DNA of 64,000 bases from positions 34,910,305 to 34,974,304 of the forward strand of contig QVOM02000073.1 of the NCBI GenBank assembly GCA_003586115.2, in the 5' to 3' direction. Shown here piece by piece: positions 36,261-46,540 of this stretch. Position 1 is the first letter of the stretch; every line of letters begins with the position of its first letter. A program made the translations under genes and the position numbers. The notes under the pieces are model-generated. The model was not told where the DNA came from and ran no database searches. It saw only the letters and a list, made by a program, of their open reading frames with translations. Source of the stretch: Salvator merianae. Taxonomy: Eukaryota; Chordata; Lepidosauria; Squamata; Teiidae.

Positions 36261-37861
36261 TTTACCGTGGCTATAAGAACATAAAAACATTTGACAGAAT
36301 ACAGTTCAGCTGTACACTGTGTTTACAAGCATTTTCCCCCTTTTCATCCTGTTTTGGCCATTTAAAAGTGCATTTAGCAGCAGTGTGGGCAATTCCTCAC
36401 TGGTCAGAGTACTGGATCAGCAAGTGTACTAGGAGCCTCCTTTCTGCATGCTGCACCCCCCTCCCCTTACACTGCACCAGCATGCGAAGGGAGGCTTCTA
36501 ACACTCTTGCTGGTCTGGTATACTGGCCAGTGTGGAATCACCTTGTGATAGTTCCTTTTTCACAGGGCCTGCCCAAATGATGTGTAGCCAGAGACTGTAA
36601 TTACAAAATATAATACTAGACAAGTTCTTTCCTTCAGGTTTACAGTCTAAAATTTATTACCCCCTTTATTTCATATTCAACATATGCAAGAGACAAAAAT
36701 GTAATGTGACAAAATATTTCTATAGATCATGACATGCAGGTTTCCCATTAGCTGTGGCACAGTCCAGTTCATCTCCAAAAACTACCTTTTTAAGCCGCCA
36801 CCATCTTTGACACTCCTGTTGACCTCAGGTTTGCACCAGGCAGCAGTCAGTTCTGCCATAACTAACTAGTCACCTACAATAACACATTCACCCAAAATGC
36901 CTCTAACTATCAAACCTAGGTATGTCAGTCAAGGTCTTTCTATTTATCAGGTTGACCAAAAGCTGTCTCCTTCAGTTTTCTTCTCCCGCAGAACCTGAGA
37001 ATGAGGAGTGTGCTGGAGGGAGCTGTATGGCACAGTAGATCCCGAAAGCCACCAGTCACAAATCTAGCAGCTCCTGAACTCAGTTTGTTCATGGGCAATA
37101 ATATTATCTTGATTAAGTTAGAGCAAAACTGGTCTGGGTAAATGCTTAGTATTATGCTTGCTTGAAACTAATAACAAATTTAAGTAGTCTGTAATTTCAT
37201 GGATCTGATCTATTGCTCTTCCTATAAATTGGAATAATTATGGCAGGGCCCCAATCACTTGGTATAATGCTAGTATGCTCAATGAAAGTAAATGATAATG
37301 TTAGAATAGGGGACCAGCAACCTAAATTGGTTTTAACTCATTCAATAGGGATACATCCTCCTTCTAGACCTTTCCCTGAGTTTTGTTGATTCACTGCATC
37401 CACAGTCTGATCGAAGGCAGCAGAAGACCATTGTGGGATTAATGCATCTATAATGACCATAGGGCATTAAATTAAATTGGCAGCATTAAATTGAGCACAA
37501 AAAAAAGGGGGTCTTCTGTCTGCTGGGGAAGATATGAAAACTTTAATGCTGCATTTAGGGCCTATTTTTCCTCTAACTAATGTACAAAATTTGGTTGAAT
37601 AATTTTGAGACAGCAATAATAATTTTGTCCCATACAGTATTTGTTCTTTTCTGTATGTCACGGGGATGTACTGCAGTCAGAGGTCAGGGACTGTCAGGTG
37701 CTTTACCTGATAACTCTGGGCTCTCCTTGGCACTTTTACATGGCTCTTCAGCCATCTTGTTGTGCCTACACCCTCTTTAAGAAAACATCAAAGGTAGGAG
37801 ATTTTTTTTTCTATCCAGTTTTGGCACTGAACTCCTCTCCAGGTTGTGTGGGGAGTGGGTA

Positions 37862-38190
37862 AGCATTTTGTTTTGGAATCTGTGGATTCAGCACTGTAGC
37901 ATGTGAGAAATGCTTTTCTGGATTTGGAAAGAAAGCATTCCATGAGGGATCAGTATGCTCAGTATTGTAGAATGTGTAATATCCTTGTGTGGATGTGGGA
38001 GGTTAGCAGTTCATGTGGCATTCATGGGTTCAGCACTGAAGACTGTGAAAAACTCTTGTTTGGGAGGACATCTTTTCCACTCCTCTGTATGGTCTGCATC
38101 ACAGTCTGTAAAATATTTTTTCTGGGTGTGGGCATCTTGGCTGGCAACTATGCGATAGAGGGTTCAGGCATGGTTCAGTCAAACCAGTTT
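37862..38190. repeat. Degenerate tandem array, ~68-bp period, locus 1
   Basis: Four to five diverged units, each with a core like GGATTCAGCACTGTAGCATG, then GTGAGAAATGC or GTGTAATATCC, then a TGTGG or TTGGG segment. Unit starts fall near 37865, 37933, 38002, 38070 and 38135. The later units align in order with the array at 53330-53680. The 104-codon ORF across it is a by-product. Confidence 0.65.
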
Positions 38191-38383
38191 GAACCACCCA
38201 AGTTCTATTGGAACTAGTTCAGAATTGCTAGTACTTTGCTCTTTTAAAGGGCTTTTTAAAATGATATTTTTATAAGTAGAACCAGGTAGAGACAATCTGA
38301 CCCAGTTTAAATTCAATCAAATCGCACATAATTTGATTCAGTTCGAACCAAGCCACCATTGTCAAGTTCATTCACATCTCTAG
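38190..38383. mobile_element. Inverted-repeat element ending CACATCTCTAG
   Basis: The sequence is rich in GGTTCAG and GTTCGAAC motifs and ends TTCACATCTCTAG, the inverse of the end at 8126. The related copy is at about 55985-56268. The left boundary is unclear, as it runs directly on from the tandem array. Confidence 0.45.
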
Positions 38384-39553
38384 TTAGGAACCTTTTCCCA
38401 TTCAAGTCAATGTAATTTTGAACATGGTTGGTCTACCATAATGGAAGTTAATGGAGGATTTTGCCTTGGTTTATACAATACAATGATTGGCTGGAACGAA
38501 ACTCTCATGTTAGAGGGGATATTACCATGTTTTGGGACTGTCAGATACTTAACTTGGATTCAGAAATGCAACAGCCCAAAAGTTCAGCAGCAAATACCCA
38601 GTCTTATTCCTTAGCTTTACCAAAAATATGCCTCTACAGATTAACGGATTAGTACCTTAAGTAATTTAAATACAATAGCTGAATGGTTATTGAATTGAAT
38701 TGATAATAGTTGTATCTTATTTTAAAGAGGGATATATTTTCTCCAAGCAATCACTGAAGCTGTTTATGTACAGTATTGGATACTGGAAATGGAACTGTAT
38801 TTTTTCTGCAGTTCATGATACTTCTGCTCCAAAGGGCTTCAGAGAAGACTTTACATCAGTTGTATTTTTTAACAAAATTTTATTTGTTAAAAAATAGCCA
38901 TCAGCTATATTTCTGAGAACCCTCTTGAATTGGAATGCTATGCTGTTTTCCAATACTAAGATGATGGCTATGAAAAGGCATGCATAAAAGCCCACTGAAC
39001 TGTGACTGACTAAAACCTTTCCTGAAAACAATGAGTTGGATCAAAGGAAGATTTGCTGGTGCTGAGTACGCTTCAGATTAAGGCAAGAAATGGGCATGAG
39101 GCAGAAAGAGAAACTTCCAGTTGCATCTGCTTGGATCAGATACTACAGCAATCAGAAAGGCTCATTTTGAGTCAAACACTAAGGATGGCTTGCTCTGCAC
39201 CATTAACACTTTATATACTATTCAAGTGTTTAGTGAAAAAACAGGACACAACACATCATTTCAGAAAAGTACATCTCAGGTGTCTTCTTATAAATCTGGC
39301 CTTAGGACTGGTTAAAGGGAAGGAAAAGAAGTTAAGTGTATGACCTGTTTTAGTGGAGAATAAAAAAATCAGCAATCTGTAACAATTGTTCTGAAAATAA
39401 TCATGCTGATATGAATTGCTGTTACAAGTACTGGATAAAACAAGTTCAGACCTCCACACAGCCATGAAACTCATGGTGAACTTATCCAGGGCAGCCATGA
39501 ATGCCAAGTCAGTGTGGCCGATGGACATAAAATATCCGGAGAGCCATAACTTA

Positions 39554-40004
39554 GGGCCTTTCTACACCAGCAAATGCACTAAGAGTCTCCTTTCTGCACA
39601 GGACGAAGCATGATGCAGATATCAGGAGGTTCCTGATCTGGATCACCAGTAGACCTCAATATCAAGACCTAATCCAGAATGCAGAGTCATGCAGAAGATG
39701 TGCATCTCTATGTTCTGGTTTACAGGGGGACCAATTCTGGTGGCATGTCTTATTGAACTGCCGAAATGGGTCCTCCAGAGGCTCAGAGACCAAAAACTTT
39801 ATTTCCTAGACATCAGAGCTCATGGGGGGCAGCTTCAAAGCTTACACAAGCTTTGGAGTCAGTGTGGGAGGCTGGGCTGGAAAATCTGTTGCCATGTGGA
39901 TGGTGTTTTTCCACCCAGAGTGCTCCATCCCAGTCTTGGAATGGATCGGGGGGGGGGGGTCCCAGGCAAACTGGAACTAGACTATAAGAGGTGAGTGCAG
40001 AAAG
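39554..40004. mobile_element. MITE family A, probable copy with a G12 run
   Basis: The left end is GGGCCTTTCTACACCAG and the right end GAGTGCAGAAAGAC, matching the family-A ends. The interior has GGAGGTTCCTGATCTGGATC, and CAGAGACC followed by a CTTTATTTCCTAGACATC block, as in the other copies. A run of twelve G lies at 39948-39959. Confidence 0.6.
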
Positions 40005-40877
40005 ACAAGGGCCTTCATCTTTGATCCTATTGTTGCATCATAATTTTCCCTTTAAAATGATTCCTGTAGGGGGGAAACAATTACCTTCAAGGCTAGATTC
40101 TTAATAAATATTAATTTATATTTGTCCCCTGCCCTACAATTATCAGCAGCCTTCTACTAGTATAGTCCTTGGAACAATCTTGAAGGCGTGTGGAGGACAG
40201 CAGACGACTATGTATAACAGATGTTTATTTTATCTGCATCACTTCACCTAATAAAACACCACAAGGCAGTTAACTGTGGAAAACTGTGTCTTAGGGGAAC
40301 CACGAAGGGCCAGTCAAACAGGGTAAGTCAATGACACCATGGAGAGGAAGTCCAGACTATCAGTAAGTCAATAACAACTGTGTAAAAGCAAAAACAAATT
40401 ATGCAAAACTATGCTTTACAAGGGATGCCTGTTTCTACTCATCATTTTATATTTACTTTTTATCTTATTCATTCATTTCACCTCTTTTTCTAATAAAAAA
40501 AAGAAAAAAGGAAGTCATTGGGATCTTGCAAATTAATTTAGTAATGTTACCAAAGTTGTATCTGCAGCCTCAAACCACTAGGGTGAAAAATGTAGTACTT
40601 CAAACGTGAAATAGTGTGTTTGAACTTATGGATGGGAGAGGCATGAATATCGTGATGGGCAAGCAGCACCAGGGTAGTATCAGTTACTGGACAGGCACAC
40701 AACTATATAAGAAGGTGCCAAGTAACTCTGCAACTTGTGACCTGGTTAAGCTTAATAAATAGCATCATATGAAGACTTTGTGTGGTCTCTGGGATAAGGT
40801 AGCTGACAAGCAAACCAAGGTTATTAAGACTGAATAAGGTTATTAAGACTTTTCTTTGGGATGTGTCTCATGCCTAC

Positions 40878-41078
40878 CTGTCTAGTGAGATACAACAGAG
40901 ATGGAGAATTGATGCTGTAGTAAGTAGGACATCTAGAGATGTACGAACCAAGCAGAACATCTTTCCATAAGTCCATTCATCTTGAACCAGCTCGATAGCT
41001 CCAAATGGCATTACCAAAACTGATACCAGCAAGTCCGCAAAGGCAAGAGAAACTATAAAATAATTGGTCTTGATTTTC
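40878..41078 (-). CDS. HTR4: HTR4 coding exon: TM2, ECL1 and TM3
   Basis: This 201-bp exon encodes the first intracellular loop (KIKTNY), TM2 ([10 protein letters not shown]), extracellular loop 1 and TM3 of the 5-HT4 receptor. The amine-binding aspartate of TM3 is present in [14 protein letters not shown], as is the preceding cysteine (MFC) that forms the conserved disulfide with ECL2. The exon ends inside the DRY motif: GAC AG, with the arginine codon completed by the next exon. The acceptor is TTTATAG and the donor is GTAGGC. Compared with the human protein as I remember it, ECL1 differs ([10 protein letters not shown] against QDIWIYGEVF), while TM2 and TM3 are nearly unchanged. It lies 1706 bp downstream of the TM1 exon in gene orientation. 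Confidence 0.96.
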
Positions 41079-42784
41079 CTATAAAGAACACAAATGCATT
41101 AATTCAGGACAATGTTAGTAGGACGTTTATAGAAGAGCTGTATCTTTTGCATTTTTAAATGTCCATTCCTCATCATTTGATTATTTTGCAAACCAAATGC
41201 CTGTTTTGAATAATTATAGTTTCATCCCCCAAAGACATTTATAATCTACTTTTCTTCTCAAGGAAGCTATCAAGCACTTGTAGATTATAAGCATCAGTCT
41301 ACTTTTCTATATAAATCATGTCCTGAAGTTACTGATAATCTGTCAGTAGCAATCAAAATTTCAATTTTCATTGGCTGTTTAACTAGTTTTCACTATTACT
41401 CATGATTATGAATTTGCTCTATTTAAACTATTAAAGTGTGTTAAGTATTTGACAGGCTATATTTCATTGGTAGAGAAGTTACCAGAATGGATGCCTAAGT
41501 ACTGCCTCTAAGTTGGAGAGACAGGCAGGATGCTCTAAAGGCCATTTGCAGGGATTTGACAGCAGATGAGAATTTTGACCTCATGTTCTGGTTGACAATG
41601 CCCAGAAGCAAATAATGGGCCACTGTGCAAGACAGGATACTGAACTAGATGAATTGTGGCCTGGTCCAGCAGGGGTTCTCTTATGTTCTTAAGCTCAGTG
41701 AAAATGATGCCAGATTTTTGCTTAATCTTTGCTTTCTAGCATCTGCAGCTGAACAGACAGGGAGCTCTTCAGTTAGAAAAATATCTTGTTTTCTGACATA
41801 ATGTTGATTGCTGCAGAGAAAAGCAAGAAAAGCTTTGGTGGGATAATTCTTGGTACATTTTCATCCTAATCAAAAGTTTTTTAAAAGAGCCTTGAATTAT
41901 GGCCTTAATGCATGGTCAAGACATTGACAAAACACAGACCACACAATATAGAGAGAAAAATGATGCCCAGGAGAAAATCAGAAAGATCACCGAAGCCTTG
42001 ATGAGAAATTTTATTCTCCTCATAGCCAGTTTGACAGCTGATGTATTCATAGGTGTGATAGGAAAAAGTTTTAAATCAATCAGGAAGTGTCTCCTAAAAA
42101 AATTAAAATAAAATCACTTCTAGAATATGTTAGAATAGACACTTTTAAAAAACAACAACGAATCTCTAATGGTACATTATAAATTTGCCAATCTGAAATA
42201 TGGGCCTGCAGTTATGGATGACGTTCAAGTGTTTATCTCATTTGTTGACCACTGTCTAACATGATTTATTTCCCATAAGTGATGTTTAAAAGTATGACTT
42301 ACTGTGATAAGATATGATTCTACACATTTGCTTTAAGCACATATATTTTTTGGTGCAATAAGTGCTTAAGATATGGATGATTTGTGGTTCAGTACTGTTA
42401 ACTGTCGCCCTGAGAAATCTCTTCAGAAACTCATGTAGCTTTATTTTACCAATATAACCAGTAATACTGAAAATCATGAAGTGGAAGTATGTTTCAGCGT
42501 AATTCTCTAATATTTGTTTTGACATTTAGCATCTGAATTATATGCTTGGCTGATGAAAGTTCTAGAAATAAAGACACCGAAATAATAAAATGATCAAACC
42601 TACATTGATTAAAGCTTGACATCATGCTAACAGCTAAGGTGAAAATAAATGAAAAGAATGTTTCTTATCACTTTGTTTATATTCACAGTTGTTATTACAT
42701 TTTTCTCTTCAGAAATCAAAATATTCCATCTTGAAAAATTTATTCTGCTGAAGAGACTAGTGCCAATAATATGTACAGACTCAC
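41079..42784 (-). other. HTR4: HTR4 intron between the TM1 and TM2 exons
   Basis: This 1706-bp intron has a GTGAGT donor and a TATAG acceptor. It contains a sense-oriented CR1 3' end (about 41460-41700). The rest is AT-rich DNA in which I recognise no gene or structured element. Confidence 0.9.
41460..41700 (+). mobile_element. CR1 LINE 3' end, sense
   Basis: ATGCCTAAGTACTGCCTCTA, then ATGCCCAGAAGCAAATAATG, then GGCCACTGTGCAAGACAGGA, ending GTCCAGCAGGGGTTCTCTTA followed by TGTTCTTAA. Same 3' subtype as the other CR1 ends here. It lies in the short HTR4 intron, antisense to the gene. Confidence 0.88.
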
Positions 42785-42907
42785 CTGAGCTGCCTGTCTC
42801 TGCATACAGCTACCATTACCAGAAGATTTCCCAGGATAGCCGTAAGAATAACTGCACAGATAAAAGTGAGCAGTGCAATTTTTGCCACATCAAATCCCTC
42901 AGTTGAG
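42785..42907 (-). CDS. HTR4: HTR4 coding exon: N-terminal end and TM1
   Basis: This exon encodes the end of the extracellular N-terminus and transmembrane helix 1 of the 5-HT4 serotonin receptor, a Gs-coupled plasma-membrane GPCR. Read on the minus strand it starts after a TTTTATAG acceptor with one base completing a serine codon. It then reads [15 protein letters not shown], the TM1 motif [10 protein letters not shown], and RDRQL, and it stops before a GTGAGT donor. It has 123 bp, beginning with the third base of a codon and ending with AG, which joins G of the next exon to make arginine. Mammalian 5-HT4 has about nine residues before this point (from memory). No exon encoding a matching MDKL-type leader was found up to 64000, so the start codon is missing from this window. 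The GN of TM1 is the class A GPCR signature. Confidence 0.95.
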
Positions 42908-43507
42908 CTATAAAAGAAAAGACATAAGAAAGTATTGTTATCATGGTGAACACATATTAGCTCTTAAAAAATACAACACTAAAGGCATGTAGAACAAAAC
43001 TGAATTGGTTGTTTTCAACTTATGTGGAAAATTCAATCTTCTCATGTGTAAGTGCACCAATTTTCAACTTCCCATGACTGAGCCTTCCATAATTGGAATA
43101 TTCACAAACATTCTAACTTCAGCAGTTCAGGACCTACATCACTTCTTACTCACCTGTGTACTTGAGCACTTATATTCAAAACATAATTTCTTACTTTAAT
43201 CTAGACCACTCTTTACTGTGCAATAAAATAAAACAGTATAAAGCTCCATACAAATTAGACAAGAAGAAATAAGGAATGTGATCTCTCTTTCAACAAGACA
43301 GTAAAGCAAGTTAAATTGAGCACAGCTGCAGAAAGATAATGACAACTGAAGTTGGTGTTCAAACACTGAAACACATTGTCTAATTTTGTACATGCCAGTG
43401 AGCTTTATACGATGTCATTTTATTGCACAATAAAGGAGTGCTCTGGATTAAACTAACAAGAAGTTTTATGAAATATCCACATTGCATCATCGAAGTATAA
43501 TTGTTAT

Positions 43508-43940
43508 CAAGACCCAGGTTGCCTTCAGACAGGGTCTAAAACCTAGGATTTTCCTTGCACTGTATCAGGATTGCCACACATACCCATGTCAATCCCAACA
43601 TAGTCCCAGGATGCAGAGGCTAAATCCCAGGATAAAAGAAAAAAAGAATACCAAACCCAGGTTTTCCCACACAGTGATATTATTTACCTTGTCTGGTGCT
43701 TCCTCCTGGGATTTTTCATGTTGAAAACACCCACTATGCAAGGGCAGGGGCAACATCTAGCTCCACTGCACAGGTATGGGAGAAGATGCTTTCACAGTTC
43801 TGGGAATTTCACACCATCAGATGCATCACAGGAGCAAGCACCAGACAAGTAAGGGCCTAGGCTTGCTCTGCAATTTCGCCCTGCCATTTGGCAGGGATGC
43901 GAGAGGCAACTACTTGTTCTGGCTTATTCTGAAATCTAAG
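43508..43940. mobile_element. MITE family B, copy 3
   Basis: It begins GTTGCCTTCAGACAGGGTCT, followed by AAAACCTAGGATTTTCC. The right half shares TTTCACACCATCAGATGC, ACAAGTAAGGGCCTAGGCTT and CATTTGGCAGGGATGCGAGA with the copies at 31 kb. The ends are approximate. Non-coding. Confidence 0.6.
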
Positions 43941-44399
43941 AATTATTTTCCTCACATTGATAACCAGCCATATCCATTTCCCAAGAATGGTTTCAAATTA
44001 GAAGAGGATGACGTCTGAATTTCTTGAACAAGTCATTATGATAATGTCTATGCCAAGAACTGCTCAGCTACAATTGGAAAGGTAAATAAATAAAAACATA
44101 TACATGGCTTACAAAAATCTCATGAATGGATAGGGAACTGTCAGTCCCTATTTAGAAAGAGAGTTTTGTCTTAGCTTTGCCTGACTAACCCTCTTTGGAA
44201 GATTCATCATCAGACCAGAACTGCCCGCTTTCATTGTGTGCTAAATTTGTAACAGAACAGAACTGGCAAGGAAAGACTGCATAATGATGGCCTCTGCATT
44301 GGCCTGCTAGAAACAGGCCTCCAATGATGGGAGCAAGAGCAGGAATGTTCCCTGACTGGTCTATGTCTGCAAAATGTTTTCAAGGACATATGAATGAGG

Positions 44400-44758
44400 T
44401 GGGTGATTGGTTAGTTAAAATGACGGAGCTTGCCGAGATGGACAAATTGACAAATCATTTGAGAAATAAGACATTTGATAGGTTTTACAGAAAGTGGAAA
44501 CCCTTTATTGATTTTCTGCAAGAGCTGGACAATGGGCTTGTGATCGCTGGATTTGAAGGGTGATGAAGAAAGAAGACATTCGGTAGAGAAAAAGAAGGAA
44601 AGAGAATAAGAAGGTGAGAAATATGAACTATAGAAGAAACTGTCAGTGAAGGAGGAAGTCGACAATAATCTTGATAAAAGAATGTTTAATGTAGAATATA
44701 ATTTTATATATCTGAAATGTAACAACAATAAAACATTTTAAATATTTTTTTTTTAAAA
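44400..44758 (+). mobile_element. L1 3'-end fragment, short copy 1
   Basis: About 358 bp. It encodes the last ~55 residues of L1 ORF2 ([20 protein letters not shown], then the [18 protein letters not shown] block) with a stop at about 44561, then the 3' UTR, AATAAA and an A/T-rich tail. It is flanked by AAGGACATATGAATGAGG (44382-44399) and AAGGACGTGAATGAGG (44759-44774), an imperfect target duplication. Confidence 0.85.
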
Positions 44759-44843
44759 AAGGACGTGAATGAGGGAGAAAGAACTGGCAATAATGGAGGT
44801 TCTAGGGTGAAGGTGGGATGTTGTCAGAAATGGATGCCAGTGA

Positions 44844-45199
44844 TTGATTAGTGAAAATGATGGAGTTGGCCGAGGGACAAACTGACAAATGTTTTGAGAA
44901 TTAAAACAGTTGATAGGTTTCACAGGAACTGGAAACCCTTTATTGACTCTCTGCAAGAGATGGATAATGGACTTGCGATGGCTGGATTTGAAGAATTAAA
45001 AAAAAAGAAAGAAAGAAGAGTTTCAGTGGAAAAAGAAGGAAAGAAAACAGGATGTTGAAGAACAGGAAGTTTAGAAGAAACTGTTAATGAAGGGGGAATT
45101 TGATAATAATAGTGATACAAGAATGTAAGGTAAACTGTAATTTTATATATTTGAAATACAAGAATAATAAAATATGTTTAAAAAATTAAAAAAAAAAAA
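44844..45199 (+). mobile_element. L1 3'-end fragment, short copy 2
   Basis: About 356 bp, starting at nearly the same ORF2 position as copy 1 and ending in AATAAAATATG and a poly(A) tract. It is flanked by GAAATGGATGCCAGTGA (44827-44843) and GAAATGGATGCCAATGA (45200-45216), a 17-bp duplication with one mismatch. The ORF2 tail carries a frameshift. Confidence 0.9.
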
Positions 45200-45401
45200 G
45201 AAATGGATGCCAATGAGTTACTACTTGGGAGGTGTTTTTTAAAGAGTATAAAATACTGAAGTGCCTTTGTTCTGTGTGTGTTTTTATCAACTATCCAATA
45301 TGCTTATTTCTTAATAAAGTAGCTCAAGTTTAATACTTTTTGAGTGACTTTGAGGGATACTGTGCAAGACGACCTTATAGGTTACATACACCAAATAGTA
45401 G

Positions 45402-45545
45402 AGGGGCTATAGCTCAATGGTAATACAAGCAGTCTGGAAAGCCAGTTCAATCCCCAGCTTCTCTCTTCTGGATCTCTGCCAAGAAATCTGCACAGAGGTG
45501 CCCACTGAGTTCCTCAAGCAGTCAAACCAGAGTTCTCCACGACTT
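45402..45545 (+). mobile_element. tRNA-derived SINE
   Basis: GGGGCTATAGCTCAATGGTA is a tRNA-like A-box region, and CCAGTTCAATCCCCAGC about 35 bp later is the B box. The same head occurs at 46276. The body is diverged, and the 3' limit is approximate. It is not a functional tRNA gene, as the cloverleaf is not closed. Confidence 0.7.
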
Positions 45546-46275
45546 GATGATACCAACGACAAAAATATCAAATAGGATATGTATGTTCAATGACATTTCA
45601 TGACCACTCTGTGATTGCAGTGAATGGATTAAGGGCCCTATAAATTTTATGAGTAAAATGTTCCAATCCTAGAGATAGGACTGACTTTTGCCAGCTAGAA
45701 CAGCTATTATCTACATAAAGGAGGAGAAAGTCGGGGAGCCACAGGCATTCCTGACATGGCTGCAGCTCTTTCTCCATCCAGCTTTGCCCCAGCCCAGTCT
45801 GAAGATCTGCTTGCCTTTGTCCCTCTGCCTCAATCCTTCCCTCCAGGAAGCAGCATGGGCATCAGAGGATGCCAGGGGAACCTGGCCTGGGTCCTACCTG
45901 CTCATGCAATGCTTCCTCCCTCCACCCATCTGGTAGGAAGCAGAAGCAGTGAGGCAAGAGCTTGGTGTAGCAGCCCTGTTGGTTCCCTCCTTGCTGGTGC
46001 AACTTTTCTCAAACTTGGCCCCCAGTATTTGTCAAGTTGTATTGTCTTGTTTCCCTGCTTTGTGCACACTTGTCCCTAAGGATTTTGTTCAATATCTGGG
46101 ATGATGCACTATAATCTGAGTTGTCTGGCATAAAGCCTTGGCACAAAGCTATTAATAATAATGTTAGACACTAATATTAAAGTCTGCTATCGTTACATTT
46201 TAGTTATCTGCTTTGCCAGCAGTATAATCCTATAAGTGTTTGCTTGGAAGTGAGCCCAGCTGGTATGAATTTAGA

Positions 46276-46325
46276 GAGGCTATAGCTCAGTGGTAGAGCA
46301 ACTGCCTGGAAAGCAAAGGACCATA
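46276..46325 (+). mobile_element. tRNA-derived SINE head, truncated
   Basis: GAGGCTATAGCTCAGTGGTA, then GAGCAACTGCCTGGAAAGCA, is the same tRNA-like head as at 45402, cut off before the B box and followed directly by a CR1 end. Confidence 0.65.
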
Positions 46326-46331
46326 GATTTT

Positions 46332-46540
46332 GTTACTAGAATGGATACCTAGGTACTGCCTCCATGCAGAATAGTCTAAAGGCAATTTTCAGGGACTCAA
46401 AAACAGATGAAGGATTTGCCTTTGTTTTCTGCTTGAAAATGCCCCAAAGCAATTGGTGGGCCAGAGTGTGAGACAGGATGCTGGACTAGATGGGATCTGA
46501 CCTGACCCAGCATGTCTCCTTTTATGTTCTTATGGCTCTG
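46332..46540 (+). mobile_element. CR1 LINE 3' end, sense
   Basis: ATACCTAGGTACTGCCTCCA, then CAATTGGTGGGCCAGAGTGT, then GACAGGATGCTGGACTAGAT, ending CAGCATGTCTCC and a TTATGTTCTTA segment. Non-coding. Confidence 0.88.

Larger units (their letters stand above)
5270..40877 (-). other. HTR4: HTR4 large intron between the TM3 and TM4 exons (35.6 kb)
   Basis: This is the main intron, with donor GTAGGC and acceptor CTTTCAG. It is packed with transposon remnants that are listed separately. Stretches where I recognise nothing beyond AT-rich DNA include about 5780-6900, 9420-10150, 10530-12490, 13320-14160, 17600-21960, 23260-25460, 25650-27850, 29970-30480, 32000-33860 and 38390-39550. Weak ORFs in these stretches (for example 12603-12854 minus, 18708-19109 minus, 23945-24268 plus) have no recognisable domain. 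I treat them as chance or repeat-derived. Confidence 0.9.

Noticed and set aside
40926..40949. ATCTAGAGATGTACGAACC looks like the TAGAGATGTGC transposon end seen at 8126.
   Set aside because: It is the antisense of conserved HTR4 codons (LVRTSLDV) inside an intact exon, so the match is coincidence.
45402..45470. Possible tRNA gene on the plus strand.
   Set aside because: A- and B-box-like motifs are present, but the acceptor stem does not pair and the same head recurs truncated at 46276. It is a SINE.
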